Source of the DNA: Actinomycetota bacterium
GTDB taxonomy: Bacteria; Actinomycetota; Actinomycetes; S36-B12
Direction: 5' to 3'
NCBI GenBank assembly: GCA_016717115.1
Contig: JADKGE010000002.1
Coordinates: forward strand, 434,001-498,000
Length of the DNA stretch: 64,000 bases
The notes below the pieces were generated by a model. That model was not told where the DNA came from. It did not search any database and saw only the letters and a list, made by a program, of their open reading frames with translations. Shown piece after piece: positions 48,717 to 58,564 of the stretch (the first letter of the stretch is position 1; the number at the start of each line of letters is the position of its first letter). The position numbers and the translations under genes are program-made.

Positions 48717-49892
48717 CTACCGGCCCAGTCCGGCGCGAAGCCGGTCGAGTGCGGCGTGCAGTACCTCGGGACGCTTGCAGAAGGCCCAGCGCACGTAGGG
48801 TGCACCGATGTCCGGGTCGTCGCAGAACACCTGATGGGGGATCGCGACGACACCCGCGCGTCGGGGCAGCTCTCGACAGAACGTCAGGCCATCGGGGTAG
48901 CCGAGTGGCCGGACGTCGGTGCTGATGAAGTAGGTGCCCTGGGGCGGTATGACGCCGAGGCCGAGGTCGGCCAGGCCCGTCGACAGGATGTCGCGCTTGC
49001 GTGCCAGGCCCGCGCGGAAGTCCTCGTAGTACGCGTCCGGCATCCCGAGCCCATGGGCGATGGCGTACTGGAACGGGCCGCCCGACACGTACGACAGGTG
49101 CTGGCGCACGACGCGGACGGCCCCGATGAGATCGGGTGGGCCGCTCGCCCAGCCCACCTTCCATCCCGTGAAGGAGAACGTCTTGCCACCCGACCCGACG
49201 GTCACGGTGCGCTCCCACATGCCGGGCAGCGTGGCGATCGGCACGTGGGCGCTGTCGTCGAACCAGAGGTGCTCGTAGGCCTCGTCCGACAGCACGACGA
49301 CGTCGTTCTCGATCGCGATCCGGGCGACCTCACGTAGCTCCGCTGGGGTGAACACGATGCCCGTCGGGTTGTGCGGGGAGTTGAGCAGGATCAGCCGCGT
49401 GCGGGGGGTGACCGCTGCGCGCAGGGCCTCGAGGTCGGGCCGCAGCCCGGGGCCGTGCATCGGAACGCCCACGCGCCGTCCACCGGCCAGCGAGATGCCG
49501 GCCGTGTAGATGTCGAACCACGGCTCGAAGACGACGACCTCGTCGCCCTCGTCCACCAGCGCCATCAGGGCAGACTGGAGGATCTCCGACGCGCCAGTGC
49601 CCACGACGACGTCGACCTGTGGATCGACCTCGAGTCCGTAGAAGCGCAGCTGGTGCTCGGCGATCGCGGTGCGCAGCTGCGGGAGGCCGTGCGGCGGCGG
49701 GTACTGGTTGCCCCGCCCGTCCGCGATCGCCGCGATCGCCACCTCCTTGATCTCCACCGGCCCGTCGGTGTCCGGGAAGCCCTGTCCGAGGTTGATCGCG
49801 CCGACCTCGACGGCGAGTGTCGACATCTCCGCGAAGATCGACGTCGTGTGCTCGCGCATGCGAGGCACGAGCGGAGGTATTCGGCGTGCCAT
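48717..49892 (-). CDS. Class I/II PLP-dependent aminotransferase
   Basis: 391 residues, fold-type I. Contains 'INLGQGFPDTDGP', 'VGTGASEILQSALMALVD', 'LNSPHNPTG', 'DEAYEHLWFDD', the PLP-binding Lys in 'SGGKTFSFTGWKVGW' and the substrate Arg near 'YVRWAFCKRPEV'. It resembles the kynurenine/methionine (YbdL/KAT-like) aminotransferases. ATG 49890-49892 is the start. It is divergent from the acyl-CoA-dehydrogenase-like gene. Confidence 0.92.
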   Translation of the reverse strand: MARRIPPLVPRMREHTTSIFAEMSTLAVEVGAINLGQGFPDTDGPVEIKEVAIAAIADGRGNQYPPPHGLPQLRTAIAEHQLRFYGLEVDPQVDVVVGTGASEILQSALMALVDEGDEVVVFEPWFDIYTAGISLAGGRRVGVPMHGPGLRPDLEALRAAVTPRTRLILLNSPHNPTGIVFTPAELREVARIAIENDVVVLSDEAYEHLWFDDSAHVPIATLPGMWERTVTVGSGGKTFSFTGWKVGWASGPPDLIGAVRVVRQHLSYVSGGPFQYAIAHGLGMPDAYYEDFRAGLARKRDILSTGLADLGLGVIPPQGTYFISTDVRPLGYPDGLTFCRELPRRAGVVAIPHQVFCDDPDIGAPYVRWAFCKRPEVLHAALDRLRAGLGR

Positions 49893-49935
49893 GGCGACAC
49901 GGTAGCGCGCAGACCTGCCTGAGTACCGTGGCGTC

Positions 49936-51096
49936 GTGAGCGCCCCAACGTCCGCGGAGTTCCCGTTGCGCGACCCGGTGGGCCCCGATGTGCCGGCCGC
50001 CGCGGACGCGGGTGGCGCCGCCTTCGTTGCCGACCTCCTCGTCCCGCGGGCGGCGGACGCCGATGTGCACGGAGTTCGGCGATCCACGCTGGACGCGCTC
50101 GCCTCGGCTGGCCTGTTGGGAGCGCCGCGCGTCCCTGCATCCGCGCAGCGGGAGCTTGCCGAGCTCATCGCGGGCTGCGACGCCACGACCTGGTTCTGCT
50201 GGGTCCAGCACCAGTCGCCGCTTCGGGTTCTGGAGACCGCCGAGGCGGGACCGAACACGCCGTACGTGCGGGAGCTGAGGGAGTCCCTGCTCCCCGGTCT
50301 GAGAGCGGGAAGCACGGTGGCTGCGGTCGCCTTCGCCCACCTTCGACGACCGGGTCCGGCCAATCCGACGGCAACGCGGGTAGCGGGCGGGTGGCGGCTG
50401 GACGGCACGCTCGACTGGGTCACGTCCTGGGACATCGCGGATGTCGTCATGGTGATGGCGCAGGGCACCGGTCAGGACGCAGGGTCGATCGTCTGCGCCT
50501 ACCTTGCGGCGGGCCGCGGCGACGTCACGGTCGCGGGGCTCGAACCCGGTCCCCCGCTGGACCTGCTGGCGATGTCCGGGACGCACACGCGTCCGATCAC
50601 CCTCCGCGGGGTGATGGCGCCGGAGCACGTCATCGGGGCGGTGATCGATCGCGAGGCGTGGCTGGCCCGCGATGCGGTGACGTCGGCCGATGCCAACCCG
50701 TCTGCCTTCGGGGTCGCCCGGGCGGCCATCGCCGAACTCGACGCGGTGGCGGAGCAGCGATCAGACGAGGCGATCCGCGCCCTGGCCGGAGCGCTGGCGA
50801 CCGAGTGCCGTCTCGTCCGGCGAGCGGCCTACACGGCCATTGACGAGTCGAGCACCGCGGTGGGTATCCGACTGGGGCACCGTGCTGCCGCACTCGATCT
50901 GGTGTCGCGGGCCACCCTGGCGGTCGTCATCGCGAGAGCCGGTGGGGCAATGCGCGCCGGGTATCCGGCCGAGCGCAGGGTGCGAGAAGCGATGTTCCTC
51001 CAGGTGCAGGCCCAGACGGCCGCCACGCGGGGGGCGTCCGTGGCTCTGCTGCGTGAGCGCAGCAGGCGCGACGTCCGGCCTACCGCGTCACCTTGA
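49936..51096 (+). CDS. Acyl-CoA dehydrogenase-family flavoprotein
   Basis: 386 residues with the general ACAD layout: N-terminal helices ('DALASAGLLGAPRVP'), a middle beta domain ('VAGGWRLDGTLDWVTSWDIADVVMVMA') and C-terminal helices. The sequence is quite divergent, and a catalytic Glu cannot be placed, so it may be a monooxygenase-type relative (DszC/HpaB-like). GTG 49936 is the start. Its 3' end overlaps the convergent protease gene by 17 bases. Confidence 0.7.
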   Translation: MSAPTSAEFPLRDPVGPDVPAAADAGGAAFVADLLVPRAADADVHGVRRSTLDALASAGLLGAPRVPASAQRELAELIAGCDATTWFCWVQHQSPLRVLETAEAGPNTPYVRELRESLLPGLRAGSTVAAVAFAHLRRPGPANPTATRVAGGWRLDGTLDWVTSWDIADVVMVMAQGTGQDAGSIVCAYLAAGRGDVTVAGLEPGPPLDLLAMSGTHTRPITLRGVMAPEHVIGAVIDREAWLARDAVTSADANPSAFGVARAAIAELDAVAEQRSDEAIRALAGALATECRLVRRAAYTAIDESSTAVGIRLGHRAAALDLVSRATLAVVIARAGGAMRAGYPAERRVREAMFLQVQAQTAATRGASVALLRERSRRDVRPTASP

Positions 51097-52549
51097 TGAT
51101 GACCGGGACGGAGTCGGCGATGCCGACGGCGTTGCCGGCTCGCAGTACGCAGGAGTACTTGATCGGTCGAAGGCCCTTGACCAGCACGATCCGTCCGGTC
51201 ACGTTCGTGGCGATGCCGGCACCGCCGCGCACGGGCGTGCAGACGACCTGCAGGGACGTCAGTGGCGAGCCGTTGTCCGCGCTGGACGTCACCCGGAATC
51301 CGGCCTGGCCTCGCCCGAGAGCGACGGCCTGGCGGATACGACCGACGAACGGGACGGCGAGCGGGGTCGCCGTCACGGGCGCGGTCACTGGGGAGTTGCC
51401 CGCGTCGTTGCCCGCGATGGCGGTGATCTGGTACGCGGTGCCGTTCGTGAGTCCGGCGACGGTGCAGGTGGCCGGCGAGCCGTGGGTGGACGTTGGGGTG
51501 GAGCAGTTGACCGCCTGCCCGGTGGCCGGATCGAGGACGGTTGCCGCGAACGCCGTTGGCCGGGAACTGCCGACGGCCGCCTGGAACGTGATGCGCACCT
51601 CGCTGGAGAGTGCCTGGACCACGACAGCAGGCGCGATCGTGGGAGCAGTCAGCGGGATCGCCTGCTGAGCGGACAGGAAGGCGTACTCGAACGACAGCCG
51701 CGTGTAGACGCCGGGGAAGTCCTCGGCGCACGACTCGCCCCAGCTGACGACGCCGACGAGCCGGGCGTCGGCGCCTGTGCCCCACACCAGGGGGCCGCCT
51801 GAGTCGCCCTGGCAGCTGTCGATGCGCTGGCTGCCGCTCGTCACGCCGCCGGCGCACAGCATCGAGTTGGGGTCGGCGTCACCAGGGGCGAATCCCTTGA
51901 ACGTCACACCGTTGATCGTGAAGTTCTCTCCGCCGCCGCACGTCCCGTCAGGGAAGATCGTGAGTTCGCCGACGCGGAAGGCGTCGGGGAACTGCTTGCG
52001 CGTGGGAGACATGGTGCCCCAGCCCGCCACGGTCACGGTCTGGCCGCTGGACGTGTAGGCCGCCGCCTCCTCGGGTCGGATCGGCAGCAGCGGCGCCACG
52101 TCGGTGACCGGCTTGGTCAGCACCAGCACGGCGACGTCGTTGCTGGCCGACCGTCGGATGTAATCGGGATTGACGGCCACGCGCTGGACCGCGACGACGC
52201 GCAGGTCGGGGCTTCGCAGATTCGCACCGAATCCGATCAGCACTTCTCCGGCGTCTCGAACCGTGCCGGTCTTCTGGTCCACGAGGCAGTGGGCCGCCGT
52301 GACGACAGTGGTGGCCGTGGTCAGCGTGCCGGCGCAGAACTGCGCCTGGAAGGCCCCCTCGTCCTGGAAGCGTCTCGTCTGGAGAAGGGAGACGAGGAAC
52401 GGGTACTGGCCCGGATCTCCATCGGTGCCGTTGATGATGCGCGGGGCCAGCGATGGGGCGGCCTGAGCGGATGGCATGACGCCGAGTAGCAGGGCGACAA
52501 CCGCGAGCCCGACGATCACCATCCGGGCGCTTGGCCGCGTCATTCCCAC
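51080..52549 (-). CDS. Secreted trypsin-like serine protease with fibronectin-type tail
   Basis: 489 residues. Signal peptide near residues 10-30 ('LAVVALLLGVMPSAQAA'). Mature enzyme begins around 'RIINGTDGDPGQYPFLVSL'. Catalytic triad: His in 'VVTAAHCLV', Asp in 'SNDVAVLVL', Ser in 'CQGDSGGPLVWG'. After residue 300 two beta-rich repeats look like fibronectin type III domains ('GSPATCTVAGLTNGTAYQITAIAGNDAGN'-type loops, split). GTG 52547-52549 is taken, ATG 52543 is possible. It is presumably an extracellular protease. Confidence 0.9.
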   Translation of the reverse strand: MGMTRPSARMVIVGLAVVALLLGVMPSAQAAPSLAPRIINGTDGDPGQYPFLVSLLQTRRFQDEGAFQAQFCAGTLTTATTVVTAAHCLVDQKTGTVRDAGEVLIGFGANLRSPDLRVVAVQRVAVNPDYIRRSASNDVAVLVLTKPVTDVAPLLPIRPEEAAAYTSSGQTVTVAGWGTMSPTRKQFPDAFRVGELTIFPDGTCGGGENFTINGVTFKGFAPGDADPNSMLCAGGVTSGSQRIDSCQGDSGGPLVWGTGADARLVGVVSWGESCAEDFPGVYTRLSFEYAFLSAQQAIPLTAPTIAPAVVVQALSSEVRITFQAAVGSSRPTAFAATVLDPATGQAVNCSTPTSTHGSPATCTVAGLTNGTAYQITAIAGNDAGNSPVTAPVTATPLAVPFVGRIRQAVALGRGQAGFRVTSSADNGSPLTSLQVVCTPVRGGAGIATNVTGRIVLVKGLRPIKYSCVLRAGNAVGIADSVPVIIKVTR

Positions 52550-52623
52550 ATCACCACGCTACGTTGACAGGCCAAGGCGGCACACCATCGGGGTGATCGT
52601 GCCGCCGTCAGGAGGAGTCAGTC

Positions 52624-53403
52624 ATGCCCATCGCGGCGATCACGGGCCCGACATCGGGCATCGGAAGGGGCTTCGCCGACGCGTTCGCGCGGAAGGGCTA
52701 CGACCTCGTCCTGGTCGCCCGTGACGAGGAGAGGCTCACGCTCCTCGCAGAGGAACTCTTTCGCGACTATGGGGTACGCAGCGAGATCCTCGTCGCCGAC
52801 CTCGCGTCGCGCGCCGACGTCGACCGAGTGGCGGCCCGTCTGGCCGATCCGACCCGGCCCGTCGCAGCCCTGGTCAACAATGCCGGGTTCGGCCTGAGGT
52901 CGTCGTTCTCACGCAACGACGTCGACGACGAACAGGCGCTACTCGACGTGCTGGTCACCGCGGTGCTGCGGCTGACCCACGCGACGGTCCCGGGGATGGT
53001 GGAACGTGGCAGCGGCATGATCGTCAACGTCAGCAGCATCGCCGGCTGGATCACCGGAGGCACTTACTCCGCGGCCAAGGCCTGGGTCACCGTGTTCAGC
53101 GAGAGCCTGTCCCAGGAGTTGACCGGCACCGGCGTGAGGGTGACGGCGGTCTGCCCCGGCTTCGTCCACACGGAATTCCATGAGCGTGCCGACATCGACA
53201 TGTCGTCGCTGCCGGAGGTGTTGTGGCTCGACGTGCCGCAGGTCGTGGGCCAGGCCATGCGTGACCTGGCGAGGAACCGGCCGGTCAGCGTGGCGGGCGC
53301 CCAGTACAAGGCCGTCTCCGGCCTTCTTCGGCACGGCCCCCGGTCGCTGGTGCACCTCGTCACGGGAGCACGCCGCAATCCGAGGTTCGGCGGACGCCGA
53401 TAG
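52624..53403 (+). CDS. Short-chain dehydrogenase/reductase
   Basis: 259 residues. Cofactor motif TGPTSGIG near residue 8, 'NNAGFGLRSSF', Ser in 'VNVSSIAGW' and Y-S-A-A-K as catalytic residues, then 'VCPGFVHTEFHERA'. This order matches NADP-dependent SDRs. ATG 52624 follows a strong GGAGGAG. It converges on the gene at 53407-53847 with only three bases between the stops. The substrate is unknown. Confidence 0.93.
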   Translation: MPIAAITGPTSGIGRGFADAFARKGYDLVLVARDEERLTLLAEELFRDYGVRSEILVADLASRADVDRVAARLADPTRPVAALVNNAGFGLRSSFSRNDVDDEQALLDVLVTAVLRLTHATVPGMVERGSGMIVNVSSIAGWITGGTYSAAKAWVTVFSESLSQELTGTGVRVTAVCPGFVHTEFHERADIDMSSLPEVLWLDVPQVVGQAMRDLARNRPVSVAGAQYKAVSGLLRHGPRSLVHLVTGARRNPRFGGRR

Positions 53404-53406
53404 GGA

Positions 53407-53847
53407 TCAGGCGCGATCGGGCGACCACTCGGCGAGGTGATCCGTCTCCCGGACCGTCCAGCCGCGCAGGAGCGCGATGCGCGCGACGTCGCACCCGAGG
53501 TCGTCGACGAAGACCGTCATGCGCGCATCGGGCCAGCTGTCGGTGATCTCGGGGAGGACGGGATTGACCAGCACGTACTCGTCGACGCGGCGGTGGGCGG
53601 CTCGCTGGGCGAAGGCCACGGGGGGCAGCAGCGTGCAGGTCTCCTCGAACGTGATGATCGTCAGCGGGGGAACCGGATCGATGGCGTTGATCGCAGCGCA
53701 GGTGCGCGCCGCCAGCGGGGCTGTGCCCGGGATCGGCACCACGACGAAGGCGGGGCCCGAGGCGTCGACGAGTGAGGCGATCACGAGCTCGTAACGTGTC
53801 CGCGCCGAGGACAGGACGAGCACGGTTCCCACAGTCACGTGGGACAC
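53407..53847 (-). CDS. Small hypothetical protein
   Basis: 146 residues. Beta-alpha alternation ('VGTVLVLSSARTRYELVIASLVD', 'VVVPIPGTAPLAARTC') with a 'VNPVLPEITDSWPDARMTVFVDDLG' segment resembles the core of an alpha/beta-hydrolase-like fold but lacks an identifiable nucleophile. I do not recognise the family. GTG 53845-53847 is the start, 29 bases from the divergent pyrE start. Confidence 0.6.
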   Translation of the reverse strand: MSHVTVGTVLVLSSARTRYELVIASLVDASGPAFVVVPIPGTAPLAARTCAAINAIDPVPPLTIITFEETCTLLPPVAFAQRAAHRRVDEYVLVNPVLPEITDSWPDARMTVFVDDLGCDVARIALLRGWTVRETDHLAEWSPDRA

Positions 53848-53876
53848 GCTAGAGGACCCCCGAATAGGCTGCGGCC

Positions 53877-54419
53877 ATGCCTGGTGAAGCGTGGAACCTG
53901 CTCCGAGACCAGATCGTCGACAAGGCCGTCGTCCGGGGGAAGGTCATCTTGTCGAGCGGACGCGAGGCGGACTACTACGTCGATCTGCGCAGGGTCACGC
54001 TCGACGGTGTGGCTGCCCCTCTGGTCGGCCGGGTGATGCGTGATCTGACGGCCGACTGGAACGTCGATGCGGTCGGTGGGCTCACGCTCGGCGCCGACCC
54101 GGTTGCGACGGCGATGCTGCACGACGCCGCCGCGAACGGTGCGGTGCTCGACGCGTTCGTCGTGCGCAAGGCCGAGAAGCAGCATGGCCTTCAGCGGCGC
54201 ATCGAGGGCCCCGACGTGACGGGCCGTCGCGTTCTGGCCGTCGAGGACACATCGACCACGGGCGGATCGGTGCTGGCTGCGGTCGATGCGCTGCTCGAGG
54301 CGGGGGCCGAGATCGCCGGTGTCGCCGTCATCGTCGACCGGGGTGCAGGCCCGGCTGTCGTCGAGCGCGGGTACGAGTACCGTGCCGCCTACTCGCTGGC
54401 CGACCTGGGTCTCGACTGA
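53877..54419 (+). CDS. pyrE: Orotate phosphoribosyltransferase
   Basis: 180 residues, type I PRT fold. Contains 'ILSSGREADYYVDLRRVTLDG', 'VGGLTLGADPVATAM', 'DAFVVRKAEKQHGLQRRIEG' (catalytic lysines) and the PRPP motif 'RVLAVEDTSTTGGSVL'. It makes OMP in pyrimidine synthesis. ATG 53877 is close to the divergent hypothetical gene. It converges on the DedA gene with four bases between the stops. Confidence 0.96.
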   Translation: MPGEAWNLLRDQIVDKAVVRGKVILSSGREADYYVDLRRVTLDGVAAPLVGRVMRDLTADWNVDAVGGLTLGADPVATAMLHDAAANGAVLDAFVVRKAEKQHGLQRRIEGPDVTGRRVLAVEDTSTTGGSVLAAVDALLEAGAEIAGVAVIVDRGAGPAVVERGYEYRAAYSLADLGLD

Positions 54420-54423
54420 CGGG

Positions 54424-55068
54424 TCAGGAGGCGGACCGCTGCATGCGGTGGCGGACGAACTCGATGATGATGGGGATGACGCTGAGCAACACCACCCCGA
54501 TCAGGATCAGCTCGATGTTCTTCTTGACGAATTCGATATTGCCCAGGTAGTAGCCGGCGATGGTGACGCCCGCTGCCCAGAGCACGGCGCCGATGGCGCT
54601 GAAGGTCAGGTAGCGCCAGAAGTCCATCCTGCCGATGCCAGCCACCGCAGTGATGAAGGTGCGGACGATCGGCACGAAGCGGGCGAGGATGATCGCTCGC
54701 GCCCCGTACTTGTCGAAGAAGTGATGGGTCTTGTCGACGTACTCCTTGCGGAAGAGCTTGGAGTCGGGCTTGTTGAACAGGGCGGGTCCGGCCTTGTAGC
54801 CGATCCAGTAGCCGGTGATGTTGCCTGCGATGGCTGCGATGACGAGCAGCAGTGAGGCCACCCAGATGTTCAGCGAAATTGCGCCCGTGGCGATAAGGAG
54901 GCCGGTGATGAACAGCAGGGAGTCGCCGGGCAGGAAGAAGCCGACGAGGATGCCGCACTCCGCGAAGATGATCCCCAGTACCACCCAGAAGGCGATGTCA
55001 CCCAGGCTGCGGAGCCAGCCTTCGAGGTCGGGCCCTAACGCCTGAATGGCCATGGTGGTCGCGTGCAT
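54424..55068 (-). CDS. DedA-family membrane protein
   Basis: 214 residues with four to five membrane helices. Family motifs: 'FAECGILVGFFLPGDSLLF', 'GNITGYWIGYKAG', 'FFDKYGARAIILARFVPIVRTF' and 'AGIGRMDFWRYL'. DedA proteins are needed for lipid carrier recycling and envelope homeostasis. ATG 55066-55068 is the start, with ATG 55053 as an alternative. It is divergent from the RNA methylase with 24 bases between the starts. Confidence 0.93.
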   Translation of the reverse strand: MHATTMAIQALGPDLEGWLRSLGDIAFWVVLGIIFAECGILVGFFLPGDSLLFITGLLIATGAISLNIWVASLLLVIAAIAGNITGYWIGYKAGPALFNKPDSKLFRKEYVDKTHHFFDKYGARAIILARFVPIVRTFITAVAGIGRMDFWRYLTFSAIGAVLWAAGVTIAGYYLGNIEFVKKNIELILIGVVLLSVIPIIIEFVRHRMQRSAS

Positions 55069-55092
55069 AGTCGTGAGGCTATCGTCACGTGA

Positions 55093-55716
55093 ATGGAACA
55101 GGGCGACCCAGTCGTCGGCGTGGGGCCGTACCCGGGGCCGTGGCCCGCTGATCCCAGGCTCGACCCGGATCTCCTCGAGGCCGGCGATCGCCGGAACGTG
55201 GCCGACCCCTACCGCTACTGGCGGCTGGAGGCGATCGTCGCCGACCTCGACGGGCGCCGGCATCCCTTCCATGTGGCCATCGAGAACTTCGCCCACGACT
55301 TCAACATCGGTTCGGTGGTTCGCACGGCCAACGCGTTCCTCGCGCGGGAGGTCCACATCGTCGGACGCCGCCGATGGAACCGGCGCGGGGCGATGGTCAC
55401 CGACAAGTACCAGCACGTCCGCCATCACGCCGACGCCTCGGAGTTTGCGGCCTGGGCGAGTGCCGAGGGCCTCAGACTGATCGGCATCGACAACCTGCCG
55501 GGCGCCGTTCCGCTCGAGACCTTCGATCTGCCCCGTGACTGCGTGCTCCTCTTCGGCCAGGAGGGCGATGGCCTCACCGAGCAGGCACGGGAGCAGTGCG
55601 AGGCGGTGCTGTCGATCAGCCAGTTCGGCTCAACGCGGTCGATCAACGCAGGTGCGGCGGCGGCCATCGCCATGCACGCGTGGATCCGACGCCACGAGTT
55701 CGGGCAGCAGCCGTGA
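55093..55716 (+). CDS. SpoU/TrmH-family RNA 2'-O-methyltransferase
   Basis: 207 residues, SPOUT (knotted) fold. Motif 1 'FNIGSVVRTANAF', motif 2 'VLLFGQEGDGLTEQA' and motif 3 'ISQFGSTRSINAGAAAAIAM' are all present. The target is tRNA or rRNA ribose. ATG 55093. The stop overlaps the MFS gene start (GTGA). Confidence 0.93.
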   Translation: MEQGDPVVGVGPYPGPWPADPRLDPDLLEAGDRRNVADPYRYWRLEAIVADLDGRRHPFHVAIENFAHDFNIGSVVRTANAFLAREVHIVGRRRWNRRGAMVTDKYQHVRHHADASEFAAWASAEGLRLIGIDNLPGAVPLETFDLPRDCVLLFGQEGDGLTEQAREQCEAVLSISQFGSTRSINAGAAAAIAMHAWIRRHEFGQQP

Positions 55717-56954
55717 GCTTCGAGGATCCGGTCACGACGTCGTCGACGAAGGCCCTCTGGCAGAACGCGAGGTACCGCCGCCTCTTCGTCGCCCGCACGA
55801 TCAGCAACGTCGGCAACGGCATCGCGCCCATCGCGCTGGCCTTCGGCGTGCTGGACATCCCGGGCGCGACGCCCACGTCGCTGAGCATCGTCCTCGCCGC
55901 GCAGGCGGTGCCGCTCGTGCTCGTGCTGCCCTTCGGCGGGGTCCTCGCGGATCGGCTCGGCCGCGCGCGGGTCATCGCCGTGACCGATCTCATCCTCAGT
56001 GCCTTCGTCATGGTGTCGGCGGTGCTCTTCCTGACCGACACCGCGACCGTGGCGCTGCTCGCCCTCCTCGGGGCGATCGCGGGATGCCTCAATGCCCTGT
56101 GGTGGCCCGCGTTCGCGGGACTCGTTCCCGATGTCGTCGAGGAGGAGCACCTTCAGCCGGCCAACGCCTTCGTGAGCGTCGCGGCGAACGGCGGTCTCAT
56201 CCTCGGCAATGCCATCGGCGGGCTCCTCGTGGCGTTCGTGGGCTCGGGCTGGGCGATCGCGGTTGATTCGATCTCGTTCCTCGTCGCCGGCCTGCTGGTC
56301 TTCTCCTTCCGGGACGCCTCGCCCCCGCACGTGTCGGGCGAGGGCCTGCTCGGCGATCTCTCTCACGGCTGGAAGGTGTTCGTCTCCTACCGCTGGGCCG
56401 TGGTGATCGTCGCCTCCTTCAGCTTCATCGTCATGGTGTGGCGGGGTTCGGAGGAGGTGATGGGTCCGGTGCTGGCCCGTGAGATCTACGGTGGGGCGGC
56501 CGGATGGGCCATCGTGCTCGGTGCTCAGTCCGTCGGCCTCCTCGTCGGGGCGGTCGCGGCGACGCGGGTGCACATCGGACGACCCCTCGTGTTCGGGATG
56601 GTCGGCATGCTGGTCATGCCGATCTGGCTGACCATGCTGGCCTTCGAGCTGCCGCTGATCTGGGTCGCCGCAGGATCTTTCGCCGTGGGCTTGGTCCTCG
56701 AGCTGTTCTTCGTCCTGTGGACCACGACGCTGCAGCAGAACGTCCCGCGCGAGGCCCTCTCGCGCGTCAGCTCGTACGACGCCATGGGCTCCCTGATGTT
56801 CGGCCCGATCGGCCTGGCACTGGCCGGGCCCCTGATCGCCGGCGTCGGTTCGCAGGCCGCCTTCCTCATCGCCGCTGCGGTGGCCACGGTCGCGACCCTG
56901 TCCGCCCTGCTGTCCCGTTCGGTCCGGCAGCTGCGTGCGCAGCCGTCCCACTAG
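55713..56954 (+). CDS. MFS transporter (exporter-like)
   Basis: 413 residues, twelve predicted helices. 'RRLFVARTISNVGNGIAPIAL' starts the first helix; the A-like loop 'GGVLADRLGRARVIAV' is present. 'NALWWPAFAGLVPDVV' and 'NAFVSVAANGGLILGNAIGG' are typical of MFS_3/enterobactin-exporter-type proteins. GTG 55713 overlaps the methylase stop, so the two are co-translated. The substrate is unknown. Confidence 0.9.
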   Translation: MSFEDPVTTSSTKALWQNARYRRLFVARTISNVGNGIAPIALAFGVLDIPGATPTSLSIVLAAQAVPLVLVLPFGGVLADRLGRARVIAVTDLILSAFVMVSAVLFLTDTATVALLALLGAIAGCLNALWWPAFAGLVPDVVEEEHLQPANAFVSVAANGGLILGNAIGGLLVAFVGSGWAIAVDSISFLVAGLLVFSFRDASPPHVSGEGLLGDLSHGWKVFVSYRWAVVIVASFSFIVMVWRGSEEVMGPVLAREIYGGAAGWAIVLGAQSVGLLVGAVAATRVHIGRPLVFGMVGMLVMPIWLTMLAFELPLIWVAAGSFAVGLVLELFFVLWTTTLQQNVPREALSRVSSYDAMGSLMFGPIGLALAGPLIAGVGSQAAFLIAAAVATVATLSALLSRSVRQLRAQPSH

Positions 56955-57034
56955 CCGCACGGCAATGGCAACGTCGGACCGTTCGTGGAAGGATGGGAAC
57001 GCTTACATCCGCCCGCTAGTTGCAGGAGTAATCG

Positions 57035-58057
<1,023 letters not shown>

Positions 58058-58086
58058 CGGCATCTGCCCCAAGACGGGAGAGCGGT

Positions 58087-58120
58087 GAATCCGGGTCCAT
58101 CGGGCCCGGATTCGCTGTTT
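58087..58120 (+). terminator. Rho-independent terminator after fba
   Basis: GAATCCGGG (58087-58095) and CCCGGATTC (58105-58113) form a nine-base-pair stem, followed by GCTGTTT. The position 30 bases downstream of the aldolase stop fits termination. Confidence 0.8.
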
Positions 58121-58164
58121 CTCCCTCCACTTTCGCCAGGCTCGGCGGGTGACAGACTGCGGTC

Positions 58165-58563
58165 ATGTCCCAGAACCTGCTCGCCGGCCCACCCCCCACC
58201 CTCCTGCCCGAGGATCCCGCCGTCGCCGAACTGGCCGGTGGTGCCACCGCCGACGAGGCGGCCCGCCGCCATCCGACGAGCTCCTTCGCATGGGCGGTCC
58301 TGAGCGACGAGGCGTGGGCCTCGGGTCGCGTCATGGAGTCGTACGCCTTCGCCCGGGTCGGCTACCACCGCGGCCTCGACGCGCTGCGGCGAGGCGGCTG
58401 GAAGGGGCACGGGCCGGTGCCGTGGTCGCACGAGTCGAATCGGGGGTTCCTGCGCTGTCTTCGCTCGCTCGGTCGGGCGGCCTCGGCGATCGGGGAGAAC
58501 GACGAGGTGGAGCGCATCGACGCCTTCATGGCCGACTGCGACCCGTCGATCCCGCGCGACTGA
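58165..58563 (+). CDS. DUF3151-domain protein
   Basis: 132 residues. 'AVLSDEAWASGRVMESYAFARVGYHRGLDALRRGGWKG' region, with 'YHRGLD' and 'VPWSHESNRGFLRCLRSLGRAA', is typical of DUF3151, an actinobacterial family often next to fba or purA. The function is unknown. ATG 58165. It ends two bases before the next gene. Confidence 0.93.
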   Translation: MSQNLLAGPPPTLLPEDPAVAELAGGATADEAARRHPTSSFAWAVLSDEAWASGRVMESYAFARVGYHRGLDALRRGGWKGHGPVPWSHESNRGFLRCLRSLGRAASAIGENDEVERIDAFMADCDPSIPRD

Positions 58564-58564
58564 C

